A stretch of DNA of 64,000 bases from Flavobacterium crocinum (lineage in GTDB: Bacteria; Bacteroidota; Bacteroidia; Flavobacteriales; Flavobacteriaceae). The DNA lies in assembly GCF_003122385.1 (NCBI RefSeq), contig NZ_CP029255.1, positions 5,704,001-5,768,000 on the forward strand. Direction: 5' to 3'. Of the stretch, positions 1-7,608 are shown piece after piece. The notes below the pieces were generated by a model. It was not told the DNA's origin and searched no databases. It worked only from the letters and a program-made list of their open reading frames with translations. A program made the translations under genes and the position numbers. Positions within the stretch are counted from its first letter, which is position 1; the number at the start of each line of letters is the position of its first letter.

Positions 1-489
1 ATTGCTATTCTTGAGGAAGATACGCTTGAGGATTTACACAATGCAATCTTCAACGCTTTTGGCTTTGACGGTTCAGAAGTGGCTTCATTTTATACTTGCG
101 ATGATACCTGGAATCAGGAAGATGAAATTCCGCTTTTTGATACAGGAGATGTTCCTGGCGAAATAAGAACCATGAACGATTATCCGTTATCTAGTATCTT
201 AGATAAAGAAAACACAAAAATTATCTACGTTTACGATTTTATCAGTATGTGGACTTTCTTAGTAGAATTAGCCGCTGTTGAAGATGAAACTGTAGGTGCA
301 ACTTATCCGGAAACTTTATTTTCTCACGGAGAAATGCCTTCAGACGCTATCGAAAAAAACTTCGAAGCCGATGATATGCACAACGACATCTACGGAGAAT
401 TTGAAGACGATTTAGACGAAGATGATCTTGACATGTTCGAAGGCGATGACAGCTTCGAAGATTACGGATTTGAGGAGAATTGGAATTAG
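1..489 (+). CDS. pRiA4b ORF-3-like protein, 5' end missing
   Basis: The reading frame is open to the first base, so this is the C-terminal part of a longer gene. An internal GTG at 79 could be mistaken for the start, but the family signature lies upstream of it: the residues around EEDTLEDLHNAIFNAFGFDG match the 'L.dLH.vI..aFGw' core of the plasmid pRiA4b ORF-3 (TnpR-passenger-like) family. The C-terminal 40 residues are extremely acidic (Asp/Glu runs) and end in a Phe/Trp-containing tail. Function is unknown for the family, despite its link by name to mobile-element passenger genes. No transposase is visible here. Family assignment is good; the role is not known. Confidence 0.75.
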   Translation: MAILEEDTLEDLHNAIFNAFGFDGSEVASFYTCDDTWNQEDEIPLFDTGDVPGEIRTMNDYPLSSILDKENTKIIYVYDFISMWTFLVELAAVEDETVGATYPETLFSHGEMPSDAIEKNFEADDMHNDIYGEFEDDLDEDDLDMFEGDDSFEDYGFEENWN

Positions 490-495
490 TTTTCT

Positions 496-996
496 AGGTT
501 CAAAGATACAGAGTGACAAAGATACAAAGGTTTTTCTCTTAAGAACGAGTATTTTATTTGTAAGTTTTTTCGTATTTTTAATGTTTATTTCTTAAATATA
601 TAAACTATGAAAACTTTTAGAGACCCTTTAATTTGGCAAAAATCTATGAATCTGGTAACTGAAATTTACCAATTAACAAATTCATTCCCTAAAGAAGAAA
701 TTTATGGTCTGTCTTCGCAAATTCGGCGATCTTCAATATCAATACCAATTGCGGAAGGATATGGCAGAAATGGAAATACTGAACTGCTAAGATTCTTAAG
801 CATTTCTATTTCATCCTTATTCGAAATGCAAACACAGCTTGAAATTTCATTCAATCTAAAATATATCACCGAGTACCAATTCAGTAAAACAAACGAAGAG
901 AGCAGAGAATTAGAGCGAATGTTATGCGCTTTTATAAAAAAATTAAAAGATCGCAAGTAAAGCTTTGTCTCTTTGTTACTCTGTCACTTCAAACCT
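496..996. repeat. Imperfect 36-bp inverted repeats flanking the four-helix-bundle gene
   Basis: The left arm (496-531) and right arm (961-996) are inverted copies matching at 29 of 36 positions, with the shared words CAGAGT and ACAAAG. The right arm begins directly after the stop codon of the gene at 607-960; the left arm lies about 75 bases before its start. The pair could be a large stem-loop or the ends of a small mobile cassette. I saw no target-site duplication or transposase. Confidence 0.6.
607..960 (+). CDS. Four-helix-bundle protein (23S rRNA intervening-sequence protein family)
   Basis: A 117-residue protein that is helical throughout. It shows the hallmarks of the IVP-like four-helix-bundle family: an N-terminal 'F.dp..WQ.s..L' segment, the central 'L..QIRRSSISIPIAEGYGR' motif (about residues 36-54), and a C-terminal 'LERML.AFIKKLK' helix. 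Full length for the family (about 110-130). Relatives were first found inside intervening sequences of 23S rRNA genes, but in Bacteroidota most copies are stand-alone between ordinary genes, and the biochemical role is unknown. The gene sits between inverted repeats (496-531 and 961-996), which suggests it was inserted as a unit between its neighbours. The antisense frame here is a shadow. Confidence 0.85.
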   Translation: MKTFRDPLIWQKSMNLVTEIYQLTNSFPKEEIYGLSSQIRRSSISIPIAEGYGRNGNTELLRFLSISISSLFEMQTQLEISFNLKYITEYQFSKTNEESRELERMLCAFIKKLKDRK

Positions 997-1004
997 AAAA
1001 ATAA

Positions 1005-2063
1005 ATGATCAACTTATTCAACACCCACATCGATACGCTTTCGATACACCGCGTAGGAAACAAGAGCCGTAACGAAGCTATTTTTTTATCAGAGCAGCCA
1101 TTTAATCTTAATGATGAAATTGTTCCTTTGATAAAAGAATTCTTTTTTAAGCCTTTTAGAGAAAAAGAGGAAAACTATTATCAGTTTGCACACGAAGTGG
1201 ACCTGGACTATAACGACATGTTTAAATATGCGACTGAGATTTTTACTAATCCTGCCAATGTGCATGAAGTTTCTAAAAATATCACGAAGCATTTATACGA
1301 GCAGTCCAATCACCCGCATATTAAAAACGGAGAGGTTTATGTGACTTATTTGACCAATTTAAGCATTGATAACAATGTAGTGGACGCTATTGGTATTTTT
1401 AAAAGTGAATTACAAGCTGACTTTTTACAATTTGAAGAAAAAGAAAGCAACCTTGAAATGATTCTGCAACAAGGAATCAACCTGAACAAATTAGACAAAG
1501 GATGTTTAATTTTCAACTTTAAAAAAGAAGAAGGATACAAAATCCTGACTGTAGACAGCAACCGTTATGATGCTCGTTACTGGTTAGAGCACTTTTTATC
1601 TGTGGACGCTTTTGAAGATGAAAATTTCATCACTAAAAAATATTTAAAATTCTGTCAAAACTTCGCAAAAGATGTGGTTTTGCCAGCAGAAGACAAGAAA
1701 GAGGAAGTAATGTTTATGAACCGATCTGTGAACTATTTCGCTAAAAATGATCAGTTTGAAGAACAAAATTTCTTGAATGAAGTACTAGATAATCCTGAAT
1801 TAATTCCTGAATTCAAAAACTATAAAGTGGATAAAGGAGAAAAATACAGCATCGAAGATGTAACCTCATTCCCAATTGCCAACGCAGCAGTTTCTGACGC
1901 CAGAAAATCGATTAAAAACGTAATTAATCTGGATACTCACATTCAGATTAAAATGGATTTTATTAATCCTGAAAGTGCAGAAAAATTTGTTGAAAAAGGC
2001 TGGGATGAAGAAAAACAAATGTATTACTACTTAGTTTACTTCAACAAAGAAGAGAAAAACTAA
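1005..2063 (+). CDS. Nucleoid-associated protein, YejK/NdpA-like
   Basis: A 352-residue cytoplasmic protein with the nucleoid-associated (NA37/YejK) family layout: an N-terminal 'iih.vgnk......lS' opening, a middle segment with 'YVTYL' and 'IGIFKSE', the 'LDKGCLIFN' strand, and 'SNRYDARYWLEHFL' (about residues 186-199), which is strongly typical of the family. E. coli YejK is associated with the spermidine nucleoid; the precise activity in Bacteroidota is not established. Length is normal, the ATG start is well placed, and a strong hairpin terminator follows at 2101-2138. There is no sign of membrane segments. Confidence 0.8.
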   Translation: MINLFNTHIDTLSIHRVGNKSRNEAIFLSEQPFNLNDEIVPLIKEFFFKPFREKEENYYQFAHEVDLDYNDMFKYATEIFTNPANVHEVSKNITKHLYEQSNHPHIKNGEVYVTYLTNLSIDNNVVDAIGIFKSELQADFLQFEEKESNLEMILQQGINLNKLDKGCLIFNFKKEEGYKILTVDSNRYDARYWLEHFLSVDAFEDENFITKKYLKFCQNFAKDVVLPAEDKKEEVMFMNRSVNYFAKNDQFEEQNFLNEVLDNPELIPEFKNYKVDKGEKYSIEDVTSFPIANAAVSDARKSIKNVINLDTHIQIKMDFINPESAEKFVEKGWDEEKQMYYYLVYFNKEEKN

Positions 2064-2100
2064 GAAGTTTTCATTTTCTATTACTTACTTATTAATACAG

Positions 2101-2138
2101 AAAACGGCAGCTACATTTGTAACTGCCGTTTTTTTATT
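2101..2138 (+). terminator. Intrinsic terminator after the nucleoid-associated protein gene
   Basis: A stem formed by AAACGGCAG and CTGCCGTTT around a short loop is followed by a run of T on the plus strand. The A-rich run on the other side means it may also serve the convergent tetR gene. Confidence 0.85.
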
Positions 2139-2153
2139 TTAACTCTTTTATAT

Positions 2154-2735
2154 TTACAAAACAGAAAAAACTGCTTTTACAATATCATCGTAAACTTGTT
2201 TGTTTCTTTCGCCGGTTCGGGCCAAAACCCGAATCCCAGAATAATTATTAAAGATGAATCGTGCTAAAACTTTCGCATCAAGAGTTTTAGAAATATGTCC
2301 TGCCTCCTGCCCTTTTTTTACGGCATTTGTAAAAACCTCTTCCATTGTCTCGCTGTTATTTTTAACAATTTTAGCAATTTCTTCGTCATGCATCGCTAGT
2401 TCTACGGACGAATTGACCATAAAACAGCCTTTTGTAATTCGGTCTTCTAAACTTTCAATGACAGCTTGTTTAAAAATACTATGCAGAGTTTCTTTGACAT
2501 TTTCAGATTTCTCTAAAAGTTCTTTCACAATATCCTGAGCGTTTTTCTGATAACGTTGCAACGATTTGGAAAACAATTTTTGTTTATCCCCAAAAGTATC
2601 GTACAAACTCGAACGGCTTAAACCCAAATGAGTAACCAAATCCTGAGCCGATGTTCCGTTATATCCTTTGTGCCAAAAAATTTCTATTGCTTTATCTAAA
2701 GCCTGATCTTCGTTGAATTCTTTCGTTCTAGCCAT
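2154..2735 (-). CDS. TetR-family transcriptional repressor
   Basis: An N-terminal TetR helix-turn-helix is clear: 'ALDKAIEIFWHKGYNGTSAQDLVTHLGLSRSSLYDTFGDKQKLF' runs over about residues 12-56 and keeps the 'G...ts..dl....g.s..slY..F..K..L' pattern. The C-terminal helical part would bind a ligand and dimerise. I prefer the ATG at 2735 (MARTKEF) over the one at 2744, because a TATATTTG promoter word on this strand (2759-2766) would leave almost no leader for the earlier start. A GGAAC-N4-GTTCC palindrome lies just upstream (2775-2792) and recurs at the promoter of the neighbouring SDR gene. Autoregulation and control of the SDR gene are therefore inferred. The inducer is unknown. Confidence 0.88.
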   Translation of the reverse strand: MARTKEFNEDQALDKAIEIFWHKGYNGTSAQDLVTHLGLSRSSLYDTFGDKQKLFSKSLQRYQKNAQDIVKELLEKSENVKETLHSIFKQAVIESLEDRITKGCFMVNSSVELAMHDEEIAKIVKNNSETMEEVFTNAVKKGQEAGHISKTLDAKVLARFIFNNYSGIRVLARTGERNKQVYDDIVKAVFSVL

Positions 2736-2758
2736 GATATCCAAATTAAATTTCTAGA

Positions 2759-2792
2759 CAAATATAAGAATAAAACGGAACAATCGTTCCTG
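2759..2792 (-). promoter_or_regulatory. tetR promoter and operator
   Basis: The minus strand reads TATATTTG at 2766-2759, matching the Bacteroidota -7 word TAnnTTTG. Directly upstream, 2775-2792 contains GGAACAATCGTTCC, a near-perfect palindrome differing by one base from the core of the perfect operator at 3611-3640. Confidence 0.65.
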
Positions 2793-2807
2793 AATTAGTC
2801 AAAAAAA

Positions 2808-3560
2808 TTATAATACTGTATTTACAGTAAGTCCGCCATCAATAACAATTTCTGTTCCTGTAATGAACGATGAATCATCTGAAGCAAGGAAAGCGATTGT
2901 TTTGGCAACCTCAGCAGCTTGTCCAAAACGTTTTAATAGAATCTTTTCTCCTAAAGCAGCCCCTAAACCTTCTACTTCTTCTTTTTCCAAACCTACTTTA
3001 CCATACAAAGGTGTTTCAATTGGGCCAGGAGAAACGGCATTCACTCTAATTTTTCTTCCTGCCAATTCTGCTGCAAAGATTCTGTTTAATGATAAAACTG
3101 CTGCTTTACTTGCTCCGTATACACTTGAACCTGGCATTCCTAATTGAGCATTTACTGAAGTATTAAAAATAATAGAACCACCTTCATTTAAAATTGGCAA
3201 TACTTTTTGAACTGTAAAATAAACACCTTTTACATTCACATTCATAATACTGTCGTAATGATCTTCAGATGCTAAATCTACGGGTGCAAAAGCTGCAATT
3301 CCGGCATTCAAAAATAAAATATCCACTTTACCGAATTTTGTTTTCACTTCTTCAACCAAATTATCAATAGATTTTAAATCCGATTGATCGGCAACAATTC
3401 CCGTAACATTTAATTCTGTTTCAGCTTTTGCCAAAGCTTCTCTGTTTCTTCCTGTTACAATTACTTTTGCACCTTTTGATGCTAATTCTGCTGCAGCTGC
3501 ATATCCTATTCCACTGTTTCCACCTGTTACGATTGCAACTTTGTTTTCTAAATTTTTCAT
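2808..3560 (-). CDS. Short-chain dehydrogenase/reductase (SDR)
   Basis: A 250-residue classical SDR, a typical family length. The NAD(P)-binding glycine motif TGGNSGIG is at residues 12-19, NAG at 85-87, and the catalytic Tyr-x-x-x-Lys at Y148/K152, with a serine in the preceding NTSVNAQ strand. The C-terminal 'FLASDDSSFITGTEIVIDGG' is standard for the family. An Arg after the second strand (TGRNR) is consistent with NADP preference, but this is weak evidence. The gene lies upstream of, and in the same direction as, the TetR gene and shares its operator sequence, which suggests a stress- or xenobiotic-induced reductase. The substrate cannot be told from sequence. Confidence 0.9.
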   Translation of the reverse strand: MKNLENKVAIVTGGNSGIGYAAAAELASKGAKVIVTGRNREALAKAETELNVTGIVADQSDLKSIDNLVEEVKTKFGKVDILFLNAGIAAFAPVDLASEDHYDSIMNVNVKGVYFTVQKVLPILNEGGSIIFNTSVNAQLGMPGSSVYGASKAAVLSLNRIFAAELAGRKIRVNAVSPGPIETPLYGKVGLEKEEVEGLGAALGEKILLKRFGQAAEVAKTIAFLASDDSSFITGTEIVIDGGLTVNTVL

Positions 3561-3603
3561 TTTAATTATTATTTAAGTTATTGATTATTCAATTATTATG
3601 GCA

Positions 3604-3640
3604 CAAAGATATAATAACGGAACGATCGTTCCGTTATTAT
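3604..3640 (-). promoter_or_regulatory. SDR gene promoter with perfect palindromic TetR operator
   Basis: Positions 3611-3640 form a perfect 30-bp palindrome with core CGGAACGATCGTTCCG. The minus-strand word TATCTTTG (3611-3604) directly abuts it and fits the Bacteroidota -7 element. A bound repressor would cover the spacer and -33 side of the promoter. Confidence 0.75.
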
Positions 3641-3788
3641 TAAAGTTAATTTTTTGTTAAAACAATCAAATGCCATTTAAAGCCTCTGTAAAACAAGGGA
3701 TTTTGTTTATTGAACCATAAAGGAAACAAATCATAAAATGTCGGGCATTCTTAATTTATCCTTAATTTTGCATTAAAAAATAAACAAG

Positions 3789-6158
3789 ATGGATATTCAT
3801 TTTTACAAAGAAAGTCCTTTCACTACGATAATATCATTCCACAAGCTAATTGAATCATTTGAACAAATTGCTTTATCTGACGTAGATTACAGATCAGATT
3901 ATGCCAAAGCGATTCTAAAACAAATTGAATCGATCCCGGAATTACGAACTGGAATTCAGGATTATTCAGTTATTAAGGAGAATGAAGCTTTAATCAAAAA
4001 CATATTAGCCGATTTATTTCCGACTGCTTTAACGCATAACGAAATAAAAGCGGTTACTATACCATTTCAAAATATATCTTTTAATTATACAGAGCGTTTC
4101 AAGAAAATATTAAAAAATGCCGGAGACGAATTTTATATGGAAATTCGTGATTTTGATGAACATCAATTCTACATTAATAACTGTTGTTTGATTTTAAGTA
4201 ATTACTACAAACAGCATATTGATTTCAATAAACCTTTTTTCTATGATATTCCGGATGAATCCGGTGTAGAGAAACATTATCGTATTTTGTACAACGCAGA
4301 TTTCATGGAAATAATTCCAACCGAAAATGCAGTTCCTTTAACGCCGGAAGATATTGACCAATTGATTGATAATTATCAGGATATCAATTTATGGAAGTCA
4401 AAATTCCCGAAAGGAAGCTGGATTTTAAGAGGTTTCGGAATTGTTTCTCTTTTTGATGCTACTACAGAAAGTGCTATTTCTACTTTAAAAAGTAATTTAT
4501 TAAAACCGGGAGTAAAAACCGTTACAACAGATAAGGAAATATCAAATATTTTCCAGTCGATTTTTAATCTTCCAAATTTAAAAGTTGGATTTATTATTTA
4601 TAATCCTGAGGAAGAAAAATTTCTTAGACCTGCAAAATATGATACGCAACTCAGAAGTTTTTTACTTTCAGAAAATCAAGAAGTGGATTGTAAAAACGCC
4701 TTTTTTGGCTGTTCGTTCGAGAATTTATTAGATAATAAAGAGCCTTTTGTAATTTCTAATGTGAAAAAATTCACTGAAGAATCATCAAACAAAAGACTTG
4801 GAGAACATTTATTAGTACAAAATATTCACAGCTGCATTTTTGCTCCGGTTATTAAAGATGGACATTTATTAGGTGTTGTGGAATTGGTTTCTGAAAATCC
4901 TAGAGATTTAAACAGCGTCAATGCAACAAAACTGGAATTGGTACTTCCTTATTTAACAGATACTATTGACCGTTACAATACTGACATGCAGCATCAGGTT
5001 GAAGCGATTATTCAGCGTGAATACACTACAATTCATCCAAGTGTTTACTGGAAATTTAAAAGAGAATCTCAAAATTATTTCCAAAATTTAAATCATACAA
5101 AAGATTATATTTTTAAAGAAATTGTATTTAAGAATGTATTCCCGCTTTATGGTCAGATTGATATAAAAGGTTCTTCTGAACACAGAAATGAAACAGTGAA
5201 AATTGATTTAAAAAGTCAACTTTCCGCACTTTTGGAAATTTTCGATAATCAGCAAGCAAACTCTAATCTGGTTCTTTTGGAACAAAGAAAATTTGAACTG
5301 GAATCATTGAGAAGTGAATTGGATTTCCCTTTAAAAGCAGATACTGAACAACATATTCAGCGCTATATTGAAGAAGAAATTCACCCGATACTTAAAAACA
5401 CAAAAAGTAACCCTAAAAGCGAAAAATTAGAAAAACTTTACTTTGAAACTCTGGACGATAAAACAGGAATGTTTTATCAGGAAAGAAAGAAATTTGACAA
5501 TGCCATGTCAATTATTAATAAAAGGCTGGCAACGGTTTTAGATAAAAAACAAGTTGAAGCACAGCAGATTTATCCGCATTATTACGAGCGTTTTAAAACA
5601 GATGGTGTAGAACATAATTTGTATATAGGAGCTTCAATTTCTCCAACAAAACCATTTGATATCATGTATCTGCACAATCTGCGTTTGTGGCAATTGCAGA
5701 CTTTATGCGAAATGGAGCTGGAACATCACGAACTTAAAGAATCGCTTCCATATGAATTGGATGTAACTTCTTTGATTTTAGTTTTTAGTTCGCCACTTTC
5801 TATTCGTTTTAGAATGGATGAAAAACGTTTTGATGTTGACGGAACTTATAATGCGAGATACGAAGTCGTTAAAAAACGTATTGATAAATCTCATATTAAA
5901 GGAACTACTGAACGTATTACCGAAAAAGAGAAAATTACAATTGTTTATTCTCAAAACAGCGAAGAAGCAGAATATTTAAAATACATCAAATATTTACAGC
6001 ATAAAAAAATTCTGGAACCGGCAATAGAGCAATTTGAAGTCGAAGATCTTCAGGGAGTTTCCGGTTTAAGGGCTATTCGTGTAAAAGTGATTAATAACAC
6101 TTCAAACCCGGCTGTTAAAAAGATAACTTATCAGGATTTATTAGATGAGCTCAACTAA
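3789..6158 (+). CDS. GAF-domain protein of unknown function
   Basis: A 789-residue protein without signal peptide or membrane segments. The segment at about residues 240-395 ('VGFIIYNPEEEKF...', 'PFVISNVKKF', 'HSCIFAPVIKDGHLLGVVELVSENPRDLN') looks like a GAF domain, the small-molecule sensor fold. The N-terminal 230 residues and C-terminal 400 residues carry no motif I can name; I see no histidine-kinase, cyclase, GGDEF or helix-turn-helix part. A TAATTTTG promoter word sits at 3763-3770. The gene is monocistronic, closed by the terminator at 6147-6174, whose stem overlaps the stop codon. It may be a scaffold or sensor, but the function is unknown. Confidence 0.7.
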   Translation: MDIHFYKESPFTTIISFHKLIESFEQIALSDVDYRSDYAKAILKQIESIPELRTGIQDYSVIKENEALIKNILADLFPTALTHNEIKAVTIPFQNISFNYTERFKKILKNAGDEFYMEIRDFDEHQFYINNCCLILSNYYKQHIDFNKPFFYDIPDESGVEKHYRILYNADFMEIIPTENAVPLTPEDIDQLIDNYQDINLWKSKFPKGSWILRGFGIVSLFDATTESAISTLKSNLLKPGVKTVTTDKEISNIFQSIFNLPNLKVGFIIYNPEEEKFLRPAKYDTQLRSFLLSENQEVDCKNAFFGCSFENLLDNKEPFVISNVKKFTEESSNKRLGEHLLVQNIHSCIFAPVIKDGHLLGVVELVSENPRDLNSVNATKLELVLPYLTDTIDRYNTDMQHQVEAIIQREYTTIHPSVYWKFKRESQNYFQNLNHTKDYIFKEIVFKNVFPLYGQIDIKGSSEHRNETVKIDLKSQLSALLEIFDNQQANSNLVLLEQRKFELESLRSELDFPLKADTEQHIQRYIEEEIHPILKNTKSNPKSEKLEKLYFETLDDKTGMFYQERKKFDNAMSIINKRLATVLDKKQVEAQQIYPHYYERFKTDGVEHNLYIGASISPTKPFDIMYLHNLRLWQLQTLCEMELEHHELKESLPYELDVTSLILVFSSPLSIRFRMDEKRFDVDGTYNARYEVVKKRIDKSHIKGTTERITEKEKITIVYSQNSEEAEYLKYIKYLQHKKILEPAIEQFEVEDLQGVSGLRAIRVKVINNTSNPAVKKITYQDLLDELN

Positions 6159-6174
6159 AAGTTGAGCTTTTTTT
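6147..6174 (+). terminator. Intrinsic terminator overlapping the GAF gene stop codon
   Basis: AGCTCAAC pairs with GTTGAGCT around a TAAAA loop and is followed by eight or more T. The TAA stop codon overlaps the end of the left arm and the start of the loop. Confidence 0.85.
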
Positions 6175-6176
6175 TA

Positions 6177-6326
6177 TTTTTTAAACACATAGAGACATAG
6201 CTTTTAGAGCTTCAAAAAGGCGTTTCACTTGCATTAATTCACATAGATCAGCTATGTGTTAGAAACTAGTTTCTTTCTATATTCTTTGTAGATAAAGAAA
6301 AAAACTATGTTTCTATGTGTTTAAAA
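6177..6326. repeat. Large imperfect inverted repeat between GAF and HD-PycTM genes
   Basis: TTTAAACACATAGAGACATAG at the left recurs inverted at the right end (about 6298-6326, CTATGTTTCTATGTGTTTAAA) with one mismatch. A smaller hairpin (ACATAGATCAGCTATGT) lies inside. There is no coding frame. This resembles the MITE-like or REP-like palindromic spacers found elsewhere in the window. Confidence 0.6.
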
Positions 6327-6335
6327 CATTTTCGC

Positions 6336-6375
6336 ATAAAAAAAGCTTTGTCAAGTTTCAAACTTTGACAAAGCT
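6336..6375 (-). terminator. Intrinsic terminator of the HD-PycTM gene
   Basis: On the minus strand AGCTTTGTCAAAG pairs with the downstream CTTGACAAAGCT and is followed by a T run. It lies just beyond the stop codon at 6404. Confidence 0.85.
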
Positions 6376-6403
6376 GTCAATCATAAAAATATGTTTTAAA
6401 ATT

Positions 6404-7582
6404 TTAAATCGATTTAAAAGCAATTACAAACGAAATTACAGTTATAATCAACCCGAACATAAAGAAGTTATAAGCAATACGAAGCAAATTATACTTTCGC
6501 TGTAAAACTAATCCCAGATAATACAAATCTTTAATCATCGTCGAATACAAATAATCGCGGTCTTTCATCATTTCATTCATTGCCCAGTCGTAATCTTCAA
6601 GAGGCATTTTATAGAAATTTCCGAAGAACATTAAATTTACTTTTTTTGCTTCGACATCGCCGCGAGTAAAAAAACCTGACGTTACTTTTGGTCTTGTTGA
6701 AAGAATTGCAAAAATGATTGTTATCACGCTTGACATCAACATGATAAAAGTCGGTACAACTAAATGTGCATTTTTCGGACTATCCAGTTTCGGAATAATA
6801 GACGATAAAGCAATCGAAATTATAATAGCGTTTACAGATAATAGAATATTCGCTTTACTGTCTGCAATGCCACTTAATCTGGTGTGATTTCCAAGCGTCA
6901 CACGAAATAAAGTATCAATACCTCGGTCCGGTTTTTCTACTTTTTCTTTCTTTCTATTTTCTTCTTCAATGGCAGCAGCGGCTTTCAATTCCTGTTTATT
7001 GATTTTCTTCTGAATCAAAAGCAGATTTTTTTCTTTCAAAGGTTGCCATTTTCTTAAAGCGTAGTCTGTATAAAATCGGTGTTTGTTTAGTAAGAAATTT
7101 AAATTTTCTCTTGTCCATTCAGCATTGGAGAAACTTACAATTCCGGTATTTTTTAGTTCTAAACGTAATAATTCACAAGTTGTAGCATATTCTTCTCCCA
7201 TTAAGTGGGCATAATCCGCATCTCTGATTATTTTTTCTAAATGCGTTTTAGGTTCATATTCTTTAACCGTTGCGAGAATCAAACTGGAAACAAGTGCAAT
7301 AAATTCTTCCGATTTTCCTTTTTCACGCAGAAAATCAGCGGCTATTTTAGTGCTGGCTTTTTCATGGTTTTCATAACCTTCAACATATCCTGCATCATGA
7401 AACCATGCGGCAACCAAAAGTGCTTCTTTATCATCGTCTTTAACGTCCTCTTTTTTACAGAGTTCCTTCACCGCAGTAACTACTGTGAAAGTATGGTTAA
7501 AATTATGATAAGAATATAAATTAGAAAGTTTATCTTTGAGTAAATTACCGACAAAATCCTCGGATTGTTCTATTAGATTCAT
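6404..7582 (-). CDS. HD-domain protein fused to a Pycsar-type transmembrane effector domain
   Basis: The 392 residues split in two. Residues 1-180 are an HD-superfamily metal phosphohydrolase: H30 in 'YHNFNH', the H62-D63 pair in 'AAWFHDAGY', and a later Asp in 'IRDADYAHL'. After a charged linker, residues 225-392 match the PycTM (DUF5706) family with its signature 'LSGIADSKANILLSVN', followed by two hydrophobic helices (about 245-300) and a last helix near the C-terminus. PycTM domains act as membrane-disrupting effectors in Pycsar anti-phage systems that use cCMP or cUMP. HD-PycTM fusions occur widely in Bacteroidota without a nearby cyclase, and none is seen here. The HD part could degrade a nucleotide signal sensed by the membrane part, but this is inference. 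The start is 26 bases from a divergent gene. Confidence 0.82.
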   Translation of the reverse strand: MNLIEQSEDFVGNLLKDKLSNLYSYHNFNHTFTVVTAVKELCKKEDVKDDDKEALLVAAWFHDAGYVEGYENHEKASTKIAADFLREKGKSEEFIALVSSLILATVKEYEPKTHLEKIIRDADYAHLMGEEYATTCELLRLELKNTGIVSFSNAEWTRENLNFLLNKHRFYTDYALRKWQPLKEKNLLLIQKKINKQELKAAAAIEEENRKKEKVEKPDRGIDTLFRVTLGNHTRLSGIADSKANILLSVNAIIISIALSSIIPKLDSPKNAHLVVPTFIMLMSSVITIIFAILSTRPKVTSGFFTRGDVEAKKVNLMFFGNFYKMPLEDYDWAMNEMMKDRDYLYSTMIKDLYYLGLVLQRKYNLLRIAYNFFMFGLIITVISFVIAFKSI

Positions 7583-7596
7583 AAAGAATATTTTTA
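7565..7596 (+). promoter_or_regulatory. Possible promoter of the metallophosphoesterase gene
   Basis: TTG at 7565-7567 and TATTTTTA at 7589-7596 are separated by 21 bases, a fair match to the Bacteroidota TTG/TAnnTTTG promoter. It overlaps the first codons of the divergent HD-PycTM gene. Confidence 0.35.
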
Positions 7597-7608
7597 TACC
7601 ACTAAATT

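Noticed and set aside
1..489. Mobile element, because of the pRiA4b ORF-3 (TnpR passenger) family name
   Set aside because: No transposase, inverted ends or duplication are visible near this gene; many Bacteroidota carry it as a stable chromosomal gene.
2736..2744. Upstream ATG as tetR start
   Set aside because: It would leave only about eight bases after the likely transcription start; the ATG at 2735 begins the family sequence.
6404..7582. Complete Pycsar defence system
   Set aside because: Only the effector-like protein is present; no pyrimidine cyclase or other defence gene lies beside it.
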